Positions 1-4,983 of a stretch of 7,877 bases of DNA are shown piece by piece. Every line of letters begins with the position of its first letter. The first letter of the stretch is position 1. The position numbers and the translations under genes were made by a program. This stretch comes from CAWEPK01 sp049521495 (lineage in GTDB: Bacteria > Desulfobacterota > Syntrophorhabdia > Syntrophorhabdales > WCHB1-27), in NCBI GenBank assembly GCA_049521495.1, contig JBEKOT010000114.1, forward strand, positions 1 through 7,877, read 5' to 3'. The notes beneath the pieces were generated by a model that saw only the letters and a list, made by a program, of their open reading frames with translations, was not told the DNA's origin and did not search any database.

Positions 1-257
1 ACCTTAATGCCCCTCGCATTGAGCCCCGAGATGGCGCCCGCGCCTATGCCTCCCACGACAACCGCATCGACTGCCTGACCGCCGATCGCCTGAAACGGGT
101 TGCACGCGCCGTGCACGTGGTTTAGGTCCTTGTTGCCGACCGTGCCGACGCCTTCCGTTTCCGTATCGACCATGACAAAAACAGGTGCCGTACCGAAATG
201 TCCGTAGACCGCGCTGTTGATGCCTTCGTTCTTCTCGACCGCGAAACACACTTTCAT
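1..257 (-). CDS. Dinitrogenase iron-molybdenum cofactor (NifX/NifB C-terminal type) family protein, partial at 3' end
   Basis: The reverse strand from the ATG at 257-255 reads 85 codons into the window edge, so the C-terminus is missing. The protein begins MKVCFAVEKNEGINSAVYGH, continues through FGTAPVFVMVDTET and HGACNPFQAIGGQAVDAVVVGGIGAGAISGLNARGI. This is the pattern of the small (about 110-130 residue) dinitrogenase Fe-Mo cofactor family: an N-terminal strand, G-H-F-G-x-A, then a glycine-rich VVGGIGxGA(I)xxL segment. Members related to NifX, NifY and the NifB C-terminus bind or carry iron-sulfur/FeMo-cofactor-like clusters. Many such stand-alone proteins occur in organisms without nitrogenase, where their cargo is unknown. 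The ATG overlaps the stop of the upstream DUF134 gene as ATGA, so the two are almost certainly cotranscribed and translationally coupled. The family call is firm; the physiological role is not. Confidence 0.88.
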   Translation of the reverse strand, partial: MKVCFAVEKNEGINSAVYGHFGTAPVFVMVDTETEGVGTVGNKDLNHVHGACNPFQAIGGQAVDAVVVGGIGAGAISGLNARGIK

Positions 258-556
258 TCTGCGTCCTCCTTGGGAATGTCGTTCGTTTCTATCTTGAGGG
301 CCTTGCCCTTGATAAGGGCCTCGGCCACCTTGCGCCTCGCCTCGTTGACTATACGGCCGAAGGTAGCCCTAGAGACCTTCATCTCCCGAGCTGCCTCCAC
401 ATGATACCGGCCTTCCAGGTCGCAGAGCCTCAAGGCCTCCACCTCGTCAAGATTAAGGCAGACCTCTTCAAGCTCGAAGAGCGGGATGCCCCGCGGCTTG
501 AAATAGGAGGCATCGGGGCGACAGTTTACACAACGGAATTTTTTCGGTCTTGACAT
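254..556 (-). CDS. DUF134 (UPF0251) family predicted DNA-binding protein
   Basis: A 100-residue protein with the typical DUF134 opening (MSRPKKFRCVNCRPDASYFK, PRGIPLFELEEVCL), then a DEVEALRLCDLEG segment. A helix-turn-helix lies at about residues 51-73 (YHVEAAREMKVSRATFGRIV), followed by a basic ARRKVAEALIKGKAL tail. These features are shared with sigma-70 region 4-like HTH domains. Four cysteines are seen (C9, C12, C33, C45); the C9-x2-C12 pair could bind metal or a cluster, which is inference. DUF134 genes are commonly found beside FeMo-cofactor-domain proteins, as here (ATGA overlap with the next gene). The start is fixed by the conserved MxRPKK N-terminus. There is no Shine-Dalgarno sequence before it, and a consensus promoter ends only six bases upstream. 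It may regulate its own promoter through the palindrome at 563-584 (inference). Confidence 0.9.
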   Translation of the reverse strand: MSRPKKFRCVNCRPDASYFKPRGIPLFELEEVCLNLDEVEALRLCDLEGRYHVEAAREMKVSRATFGRIVNEARRKVAEALIKGKALKIETNDIPKEDAE

Positions 557-578
557 CTACACATTATAAGCATATGCT
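550..578 (+). promoter_or_regulatory. Candidate divergent sigma70-like promoter toward the 702 gene
   Basis: On the plus strand TTGACA (550-555), 17 bases, then TATGCT (573-578, four of six consensus bases). It lies almost wholly inside the opposite-facing DUF134 promoter, so the two could not be occupied by polymerase at the same time. It would give basal transcription of the downstream membrane protein with a leader of more than 100 bases. The -35 box is perfect and the -10 box mediocre. Confidence 0.4.
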
Positions 579-584
579 CGTAAT
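563..584. promoter_or_regulatory. Operator-like palindrome overlapping both promoters
   Basis: The sequence reads ATTA, two bases, AGCATATGCT, two bases, TAAT. It is an inverted repeat with 18 of 22 positions symmetric about 573/574. It covers the -10 box and most of the spacer of the minus-strand promoter, and the -10 box of the divergent one. A second, offset inverted repeat (GTCTTGACA at 547-555 and TGTCAAGAC at 587-595) arises because both -35 boxes are TTGACA. The DUF134 protein is the obvious candidate ligand, but this is inference. Confidence 0.55.
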
Positions 585-592
585 TCTGTCAA
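563..592 (-). promoter_or_regulatory. Consensus sigma70 promoter for the DUF134/FeMo-cofactor operon
   Basis: On the minus strand TTGACA (592-587), an 18-base spacer and TATAAT (568-563) match the sigma70 consensus at all twelve positions. The -10 box ends six bases before the ATG of the DUF134 gene (556-554), so the expected transcription start lies at or within a base of that A. No ribosome-binding sequence is present, which points to a leaderless transcript. Confidence 0.8.
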
Positions 593-661
593 GACAATTA
601 TTCACCTGCCGGTTCATGTTAAATCAGGATAGGAGAGACAATTGGCCAGGCAAAAATCTTT

Positions 662-691
662 TGAACAAAATCGAGTCTCATTCGTCTAACA
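662..691 (+). promoter_or_regulatory. ECF sigma factor-type promoter upstream of the 702 membrane protein
   Basis: TGAACAAAATC (662-672), ten variable bases, CGTCTAACA (683-691). The GAAC and CGTC cores are separated by 16 bases, the usual geometry of ECF (group 4) sigma promoters with GAAC-type -35 and CGTC-type -10 elements. The same 20 bases recur in the same register at 2186-2215, before the anti-sigma gene. Because an ECF sigma gene lies in between, autoregulation is the natural reading. The predicted start near 694-697 leaves only a few bases before the GTG at 702. Confidence 0.75.
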
Positions 692-701
692 ACGCAGAGA
701 G

Positions 702-1544
702 GTGAAAACGAAAGGCCTCGGTTATCTATCACTTACCGGCCCGGGACGTGTTTGGGTGAAGCGAGCAGGTGGCAGCTTGAATTCAGATCGAATGCGCCAC
801 TGGTTGAGGGATATGTATCCCATTGCAGCCGTATTGCTCGTGACTGTCGCCATCCCCTTCTTTTATGGCGACCATGCGCCTCTTGCGGGTTGGCGGGTCG
901 CCTGCAAGGCACCACTTAGGTTTTTGCGCTTCGCGTCCATCCTGTGCATCCCGCTCTTCGTTCTGCCGGGAATCTATAATTTTTTCATTCGAAGCAAATC
1001 AGCCGTCCTTCTTCAGATAGAACGGGCACGGGAATTGAAGGTCGAGCCGATCAGGCACTGGCTTTTCAGGCCGTTCCAGGGGATCGGCATAGGCCTGCTT
1101 TTCGGCACGAAGCTCCTTGGCGTCCTTCAGCTTGTGGCCGGACCGTCGGTGGGGTCCTCACTCCTTATACCCGAAGGCCACTTTGAGATCAGGCGCTTTC
1201 TCTTGATCACCCTGATCACCGTGTTCGTCTCCCTCCTGCTGTCTCTCCTGTGGACGCTCGATGATATGGGAATACGGTATTTCAACCGGAGGGATCAGGA
1301 ACTCAAAATGATCGGGAAATACGTCGGGACAGTGATGCCCGTCATTTTCGGGTTTTACGGTATAATCAACCTCATGGGGAATTACTCCGCTGCCGAAGCC
1401 TTTCTCTTCGCCTTCAAGATCGCCTTCGTCCTGTATCCTGCCCTTGCGGTCTTCGCGGTCCTTCATACCTATTTCCTGTCGAGCAGGATGGCTCAGTTCT
1501 CGAAAACCTGTGTAAGAAGAGGCATAATACAGCAGGGGGAATAA
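702..1544 (+). CDS. Six-helix membrane protein of unknown function, predicted ECF sigma target
   Basis: A 280-residue protein that I cannot place in a family. Hydrophobic segments lie at about residues 39-55, 74-95, 122-146, 164-184, 206-225 and 233-257, suggesting six membrane helices. A charged loop (about 96-120, SKSAVLLQIERARELKVEPIRH) and another (about 185-203, TLDDMGIRYFNRRDQELKM) lie between helices. The start is uncertain. GTG 702 is the first possible codon but sits only about 5-8 bases after the predicted ECF transcription start. TTG 777 has AGGTGG at 767-772, and ATG 792 begins the region just before the first helix, so the first 25-30 residues may not be translated. An ECF promoter stands directly upstream, and the sigma gene follows after 68 bases holding a tiny ORF. 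Its job is presumably in the envelope response, but nothing in the sequence names a substrate. Confidence 0.8.
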   Translation: MKTKGLGYLSLTGPGRVWVKRAGGSLNSDRMRHWLRDMYPIAAVLLVTVAIPFFYGDHAPLAGWRVACKAPLRFLRFASILCIPLFVLPGIYNFFIRSKSAVLLQIERARELKVEPIRHWLFRPFQGIGIGLLFGTKLLGVLQLVAGPSVGSSLLIPEGHFEIRRFLLITLITVFVSLLLSLLWTLDDMGIRYFNRRDQELKMIGKYVGTVMPVIFGFYGIINLMGNYSAAEAFLFAFKIAFVLYPALAVFAVLHTYFLSSRMAQFSKTCVRRGIIQQGE

Positions 1545-1600
1545 TGGCTCCGATCAAACGACAAGAATTTCATGTGACGGAACAGGTCCTTCGTAGCTGA
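1544..1600 (+). CDS. Possible 18-residue leader ORF before the sigma gene
   Basis: An ATG at 1544 overlaps the stop of the upstream membrane-protein gene as TAATG and opens an 18-codon frame (MAPIKRQEFHVTEQVLRS) ending in TGA at 1598-1600. A purine-rich AGCAGGGGG stands before it at 1531-1539. The same AGCAGGGGG, followed by ATGGC-x-CC, recurs at 1602-1620 before the sigma gene, and the two frames are the same, separated by the one stop plus four codons. It may be a translated coupling peptide, a vestige of a longer sigma N-terminus, or chance. No homology can be claimed for so short a peptide. Confidence 0.3.
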   Translation: MAPIKRQEFHVTEQVLRS

Positions 1601-1612
1601 GAGCAGGGGGTT

Positions 1613-2173
1613 ATGGCGCCTTTCGCTGATGATGCAGATCTTGTGAAACGCTTCATAGATGGGAGCGTTTCGGCCTTCGAGGAATTGGTGCGCAAATACC
1701 AGGACAAGGTCTACAACCTCTGCTGCTACACGCTGCACGACCCGGACACCGCCCAGGACGCGGCCCAGGAGGTGTTCCTGAAGGCCTACGGCCGGCTGAA
1801 AGACTTCAGGGGCGAGTGTGCCTTGTATTCGTGGCTCTATCGCATCGCCGTCAACACCTGTCTCGATCAGAAGAGAAAAGCGCACGAGGTGACCGATTCC
1901 ATGGAAACTACGCCTTCAGTGGAGGGCATACCTTCATCGGAACCTTCGGCGGAGCGGCTCTATCAATCGAAGGAGACCGGTCGGGCCATCCAGGCGGCCC
2001 TTCAAAAACTGCCGGATGGCCTGCGGGCGGCGATTATCCTGAAAGAGATGGAAGGGCTTTCGTATGAGGAGATCGGAGATACGCTCGCCATATCCGTGGG
2101 AACGGTAAAATCGAGGATATCCAGGGCGCGGGAAGAACTGAGGCGGCTTCTGGGGGGGAAGGATATAGGATGA
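1613..2173 (+). CDS. ECF (RpoE-type, group 4) RNA polymerase sigma factor
   Basis: A 186-residue protein with only the two domains of ECF sigma factors. Region 2 covers about residues 22-90 (FEELVRKYQDKVYNLC, then DAAQEVFLKAYGRLKDFRG, and the region 2.4-type LYSWLYRIAVNTCLDQKRK). Region 4 covers about 121-176 (ALQKLPDGLRAAIILKEMEG, then the HTH LSYEEIGDTLAISVGTVKSR). An acidic linker of about 30 residues joins them. It directs RNA polymerase to promoters of extracytoplasmic-stress genes. AGGGGG at 1605-1610 precedes the ATG, with the GAGCAGGGGG stretch probably serving as ribosome-binding site. The next gene encodes a zinc-finger membrane anti-sigma factor, and the next a CnrX-like sensor, the arrangement of metal or envelope-stress ECF systems such as CnrYXH. 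The two ECF-type promoters at 662 and 2186 are its predicted targets; none of comparable quality was seen directly before the sigma gene, which is probably read from 662. Confidence 0.95.
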   Translation: MAPFADDADLVKRFIDGSVSAFEELVRKYQDKVYNLCCYTLHDPDTAQDAAQEVFLKAYGRLKDFRGECALYSWLYRIAVNTCLDQKRKAHEVTDSMETTPSVEGIPSSEPSAERLYQSKETGRAIQAALQKLPDGLRAAIILKEMEGLSYEEIGDTLAISVGTVKSRISRAREELRRLLGGKDIG

Positions 2174-2185
2174 AGAAAAATTTAC

Positions 2186-2215
2186 TGAACAAAATCAAAC
2201 CGTATACGTCTAACA
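2186..2215 (+). promoter_or_regulatory. ECF sigma factor-type promoter upstream of the anti-sigma gene
   Basis: TGAACAAAATC (2186-2196), ten variable bases, CGTCTAACA (2207-2215), with GAAC and CGTC 16 bases apart. It is identical in both boxes to the site at 662-691, and partial similarity continues downstream (GCAG, GAGG, GAAAA). The site begins 13 bases after the sigma stop codon, so it can raise the anti-sigma and downstream genes without the sigma gene. The expected start near 2218-2220 leaves a very short leader that holds AGGAGGG (2219-2225). Confidence 0.78.
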
Positions 2216-2231
2216 GGCAGGAGGGAGAAAA

Positions 2232-2723
2232 ATGAAGTGTTCACAAATAAGGAAGATGATCTCCCCGTATATGGACAACGAGCTTGCACCGGACGAGTTG
2301 AAGCTATTCACCTCTCACATTCAGGAATGTCCGGCATGTAAAGAAGAGCTGGAAGAAACCCAAAATATGCACCAGCTCTTCGCCTGTGCCGAAAGGTTCG
2401 AGGCGCCCTTCGGCTTCGCCACGAGGGTAATGGCGCACCTGGAGGAAATAGAGGAAGCCGGTCTTTTTTCACGGCTCTGGCGCCTCCTCACCAGCCGGCC
2501 CCTCTTCTTGCGGACCGTGGAAGTCGCTTTCGCCCTCGTGATTATGCTGATCGGCGTGATGTCGGGAAATATGCTGGTCGGGGACAGGATGTCCGGCAAC
2601 GTGACATCGGAAACACAGGCGGCCGTGAGGGAAACTTTCTCCCTCGACCTCCTTCAAGCGACGCCTCGTGATTCCATAGGCGGAGTCTATGCAACACTCG
2701 TGGAGGGAGCCGATGAAAAATAG
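2232..2723 (+). CDS. Zinc-finger (ZAS) transmembrane anti-sigma factor
   Basis: A 163-residue protein. The N-terminus holds the anti-sigma zinc-binding pattern: C3, then H29-x3-C33-x2-C36 (SHIQECPACKEEL) following the helix MISPYMDNELAPDELKLFTSH. This cytoplasmic part would bind and silence the sigma factor encoded just upstream. One membrane helix lies at about 91-116 (LFLRTVEVAFALVIMLIGVM), leaving a short periplasmic tail of about 47 residues that would receive the signal. AGGAGGG at 2219-2225 sits six bases before the ATG. Its last codons overlap the start of the next gene by 11 bases, so anti-sigma and sensor are translationally coupled. Zinc-finger anti-sigma factors may respond to thiol oxidation, to proteolysis, or to a partner sensor; the neighbouring CnrX-like protein favours the last option here. 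Confidence 0.92.
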   Translation: MKCSQIRKMISPYMDNELAPDELKLFTSHIQECPACKEELEETQNMHQLFACAERFEAPFGFATRVMAHLEEIEEAGLFSRLWRLLTSRPLFLRTVEVAFALVIMLIGVMSGNMLVGDRMSGNVTSETQAAVRETFSLDLLQATPRDSIGGVYATLVEGADEK

Positions 2724-3207
2724 CATCTTGAAGTATATCCTTATCCTCTCCCTGCTCTTGAACCTCTCGCTCCTCGGCGCGGCGGCCTACACCCATTACA
2801 GGCATACTCACCCTTCCTTCCCGCCCTTTGCAGGGCCGGCTGCCATGCATGGCATGCCCGCCTCGTTCGGCCCAGGCATGCTCTTCCAGGAGTTGTCCCT
2901 GAAACCGGAGCAGGTGAAGCTCTTCCAGGAAAAGGCGGCAGTATTCCACAGCGCCCTTCTGAAAAAGAGACAGGAGGTGGACAGCTTAAGGGCTTCCCTT
3001 CTCGACCTTATGGCAGCCGAAAACCCTGACCGCAAGGCGATCGAGGAGACTATAGCCCGGATCAATAAGATACAGGAAGAGATGCAGAAGACTATGGTCT
3101 TCCACATGCTCGAATTCAAGTCCATGCTCGACAAGGACCAGCAGAAGCGGTTTCTCGACCTTGTCCGTGGAGCGATGGACCAGCGCAGGGAGGCCATGTG
3201 CCCGTGA
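2713..3207 (+). CDS. Membrane-anchored periplasmic CnrX/CpxP-like (Metal_resist) sensor protein
   Basis: A 164-residue protein from the ATG at 2713, chosen because GGAGGG (2702-2707) lies five bases before it and the protein then begins with a clean membrane anchor (MKNSILKYILILSLLLNLSL, about residues 7-26). An upstream ATG at 2689 lies inside the anti-sigma gene and is less likely. After the anchor comes a His/Met-rich stretch (H28, H31, H33, M45, H46, M48), then a long helical, coiled-coil-like region. It contains two LTxxQ-like motifs (LSLKPEQVKLF at 61-71 and LDKDQQKRF at 139-147). This is the CnrX/CpxP/Spy/ZraP helical-hairpin family, which senses metals or unfolded envelope proteins. 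Next to a sigma and an anti-sigma gene it probably plays the CnrX role of relieving the anti-sigma factor. The metal cannot be read from the sequence. Confidence 0.85.
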   Translation: MKNSILKYILILSLLLNLSLLGAAAYTHYRHTHPSFPPFAGPAAMHGMPASFGPGMLFQELSLKPEQVKLFQEKAAVFHSALLKKRQEVDSLRASLLDLMAAENPDRKAIEETIARINKIQEEMQKTMVFHMLEFKSMLDKDQQKRFLDLVRGAMDQRREAMCP

Positions 3208-3668
3208 CTTCGAAGAAAGACGCTGTTGCGTCCGCCCGCGCGGTAACCCTGCATACGGGGGGTCTAATGTGGTCCCTTTTCTGCACGCTGGTTTTTGTGA
3301 TCCTCTGTTTTGGCGTCAATGCTCATGCCGGCATCGTACGTGTTGACGTCCTCTATATGAACCACGAGCCGATGCAGCCCACGATGAGGGAGCTGAAAGC
3401 CGTCTTCTCGAAGTACGGGGAGAAGATCGCGGTCTCCTGGTACGACGCCGACACGAAAGAGGCACAGCAATTCGCGGCCGGGAAGGGTCTTCACGAGCAT
3501 GTCCCCTTAAACATCTGGATAGACGGCGCGCAAAGCGTCAAGCTGGGCCGGAAGGTAGTAAGATTCGCGGGTTTCCCTTCGGGCTCCGGTCCGGGGCCGT
3601 TCCAGGGAGACTGGACCATGCAGGACCTCAAGGCCGCACTCGACCAGGCAATTTCCACAAGGAGGTAA
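3198..3668 (+). CDS. Secreted thioredoxin-fold protein lacking the CxxC active site
   Basis: Up to 156 residues. A signal peptide (MWSLFCTLVFVILCFGVNAHA, cleavage after AHA at about residue 44) is followed by a mature domain of about 112 residues. Its pattern fits a thioredoxin fold: strand VRVDVLYM, a loop NHEPMQP (about 55-61) where the CxxC would be, helix TMRELKAVFSKYGEK, strand IAVSWYDAD, then HVPLNIWIDG with the Val-cis-Pro position (V102, P103), and a C-terminal helix. The only cysteines (C29, C37) are in the signal peptide, so the mature protein cannot do thiol chemistry. Three starts compete: GTG 3198, GTG 3204 (GTGA overlap with the previous stop; AGGGAGG at 3187-3193), and ATG 3267 (GGGGGG at 3257-3262), which gives a tight signal peptide. 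The fold call is inference from the pattern. Confidence 0.72.
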   Translation: MPVTSKKDAVASARAVTLHTGGLMWSLFCTLVFVILCFGVNAHAGIVRVDVLYMNHEPMQPTMRELKAVFSKYGEKIAVSWYDADTKEAQQFAAGKGLHEHVPLNIWIDGAQSVKLGRKVVRFAGFPSGSGPGPFQGDWTMQDLKAALDQAISTRR

Positions 3669-3671
3669 CAT

Positions 3672-4934
3672 ATGTTAAGGACAAAGATCGAAGGGATGAT
3701 GGGAAGGGCCGTAGCGCGTATAGGCATCCTCGCCTTCTTCGTCATGGCCTTCGAGATCATGATCATGATAAGCCCCTTCGCCTTTTTCTTCTATTCCGTC
3801 TTCAACCCCATATTCCACTGGCTCGACAGCTTTACGGCCACAAGATGGCTCACCGCTTTCTTCCTGCCCCACATGGTCCTGCCTCCCACACTTTTTCTGA
3901 AAACCGTCCGCGTCTTCGGCTCCGTCTGCTTCGTCGTGGGCTCGATCACCTTCGTCGTCTGCGCGCTGCAGATCTACCTGGGCAAGATCTTCAAATGGGG
4001 CGTCGCCTCTCACGGTCTCTATCGCGTCATCCGCCACCCCCAGTATACGGCCCTCGGGACATGGGGCATAGGGATGAGCATACTCTGGCCCAGGTTTATC
4101 GTGCTTGCGAGCCTGTCGGTCATGTTCATCCTCTATTATTTCCTCGCGAAGGACGAGGAGAAGAGGATGCTGGACCAGTACGGCCGATCTTACCGGGACT
4201 ACATGGACCGGACGGGCATGTTCGTGCCTAAGGGGATTGAAAGATATGTTTCATTTTTCCCTGCCGGTGCGCTGCGATACTCGGTCATGCCGCTCTGCAT
4301 AATTGTCGTAGTGATGGGAACGGGCTTCCTCTTAAGGTCGATAACGCTCAACTCGCTTTTGTTCGAATCGAAGAGGAACCTCACCCTCCTCTCCATTCTG
4401 CCCGAGGACAGGGCGCTCTCCACGGCCGTCCTTGCGGGTATCCTCAAAAACGGCGGGGTTGACGCTGATATGTCAGGTGATAAAGATTATATTGGTTACG
4501 TAATGCCCGTCGATTACATAATGCAGGGGATGATCGCAGACACGGGAACTGAGTTCCATTTATACAAACAACACCATACGGTTGCTATGATAAACGAATG
4601 GGTGCTCCATCCTTTCCAGCACCTCCGGGCCTCGCCGTCGCTCCACATGGCGCAGATGTTCCACGTGGACCCCGCGGTCGCGAGGAGGCACCACTGCCCT
4701 GTACGGAAAAAGACGGCAGACGGCGATTGCAATACCTGCACCTACAGGAGGGTGGCGGTGGTAGAGATAGGCCACGGCGGCGGACACCTATCTGGGAGTG
4801 CGCTCCTTTCCGTGAATACCACGAGGACCCCGGTCAGCTTCGTCGACGTGGACGCGAAAACGGGCGAAATCGCGGACGTCACCCGGGTCAAGAAGGCAAC
4901 GGCCTGGGAGGACGTGCCTACACCGGCGATCTGA
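3672..4934 (+). CDS. ICMT/PEMT-like membrane methyltransferase fused to a His/Cys-rich C-terminal domain
   Basis: A 420-residue protein. Residues 1-190 form an isoprenylcysteine carboxyl methyltransferase/phospholipid methyltransferase-like membrane domain. It has hydrophobic segments at about 14-42, 58-72 and 80-102, the SAM-binding signature GLYRVIRHPQYTALG (115-129), a helical hairpin (124-158), and DEEKRMLDQYGRSYRDYM (161-178). Such enzymes methylate lipophilic or membrane-bound substrates using SAM. A further membrane helix at about 203-222 leads into a domain of about 195 residues that would lie outside the cytoplasm. That domain is rich in His and holds three Cys: HH at 301-302, H313, H317, H325, H331, HHC at 340-342, CNTC at 353-356 and HGGGH at 368-372. 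This looks like a metal-binding domain; I do not recognise it. AGGAGG (3660-3665) stands six bases before the ATG, and the previous stop is three bases away. It is probably a late gene of the sigma operon. Confidence 0.78.
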   Translation: MLRTKIEGMMGRAVARIGILAFFVMAFEIMIMISPFAFFFYSVFNPIFHWLDSFTATRWLTAFFLPHMVLPPTLFLKTVRVFGSVCFVVGSITFVVCALQIYLGKIFKWGVASHGLYRVIRHPQYTALGTWGIGMSILWPRFIVLASLSVMFILYYFLAKDEEKRMLDQYGRSYRDYMDRTGMFVPKGIERYVSFFPAGALRYSVMPLCIIVVVMGTGFLLRSITLNSLLFESKRNLTLLSILPEDRALSTAVLAGILKNGGVDADMSGDKDYIGYVMPVDYIMQGMIADTGTEFHLYKQHHTVAMINEWVLHPFQHLRASPSLHMAQMFHVDPAVARRHHCPVRKKTADGDCNTCTYRRVAVVEIGHGGGHLSGSALLSVNTTRTPVSFVDVDAKTGEIADVTRVKKATAWEDVPTPAI

Positions 4935-4983
4935 GAGGAAACAGGTCACCTGCAACGAAAACAAGACTTGAAGGAGGTGGGTC

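Noticed and set aside
1576..1596. GGAAC-like sequence before the sigma gene as its own ECF promoter
   Set aside because: The CGT that follows is only about nine bases away, far from the 16-base spacing of the two good sites.
2542..3254. Long minus-strand frames opposite the sensor gene
   Set aside because: They are shadows of GC-rich plus-strand codons; their products are Arg/Ser/His-rich without domain-like structure, while the plus-strand genes have clear motifs and ribosome-binding sites.
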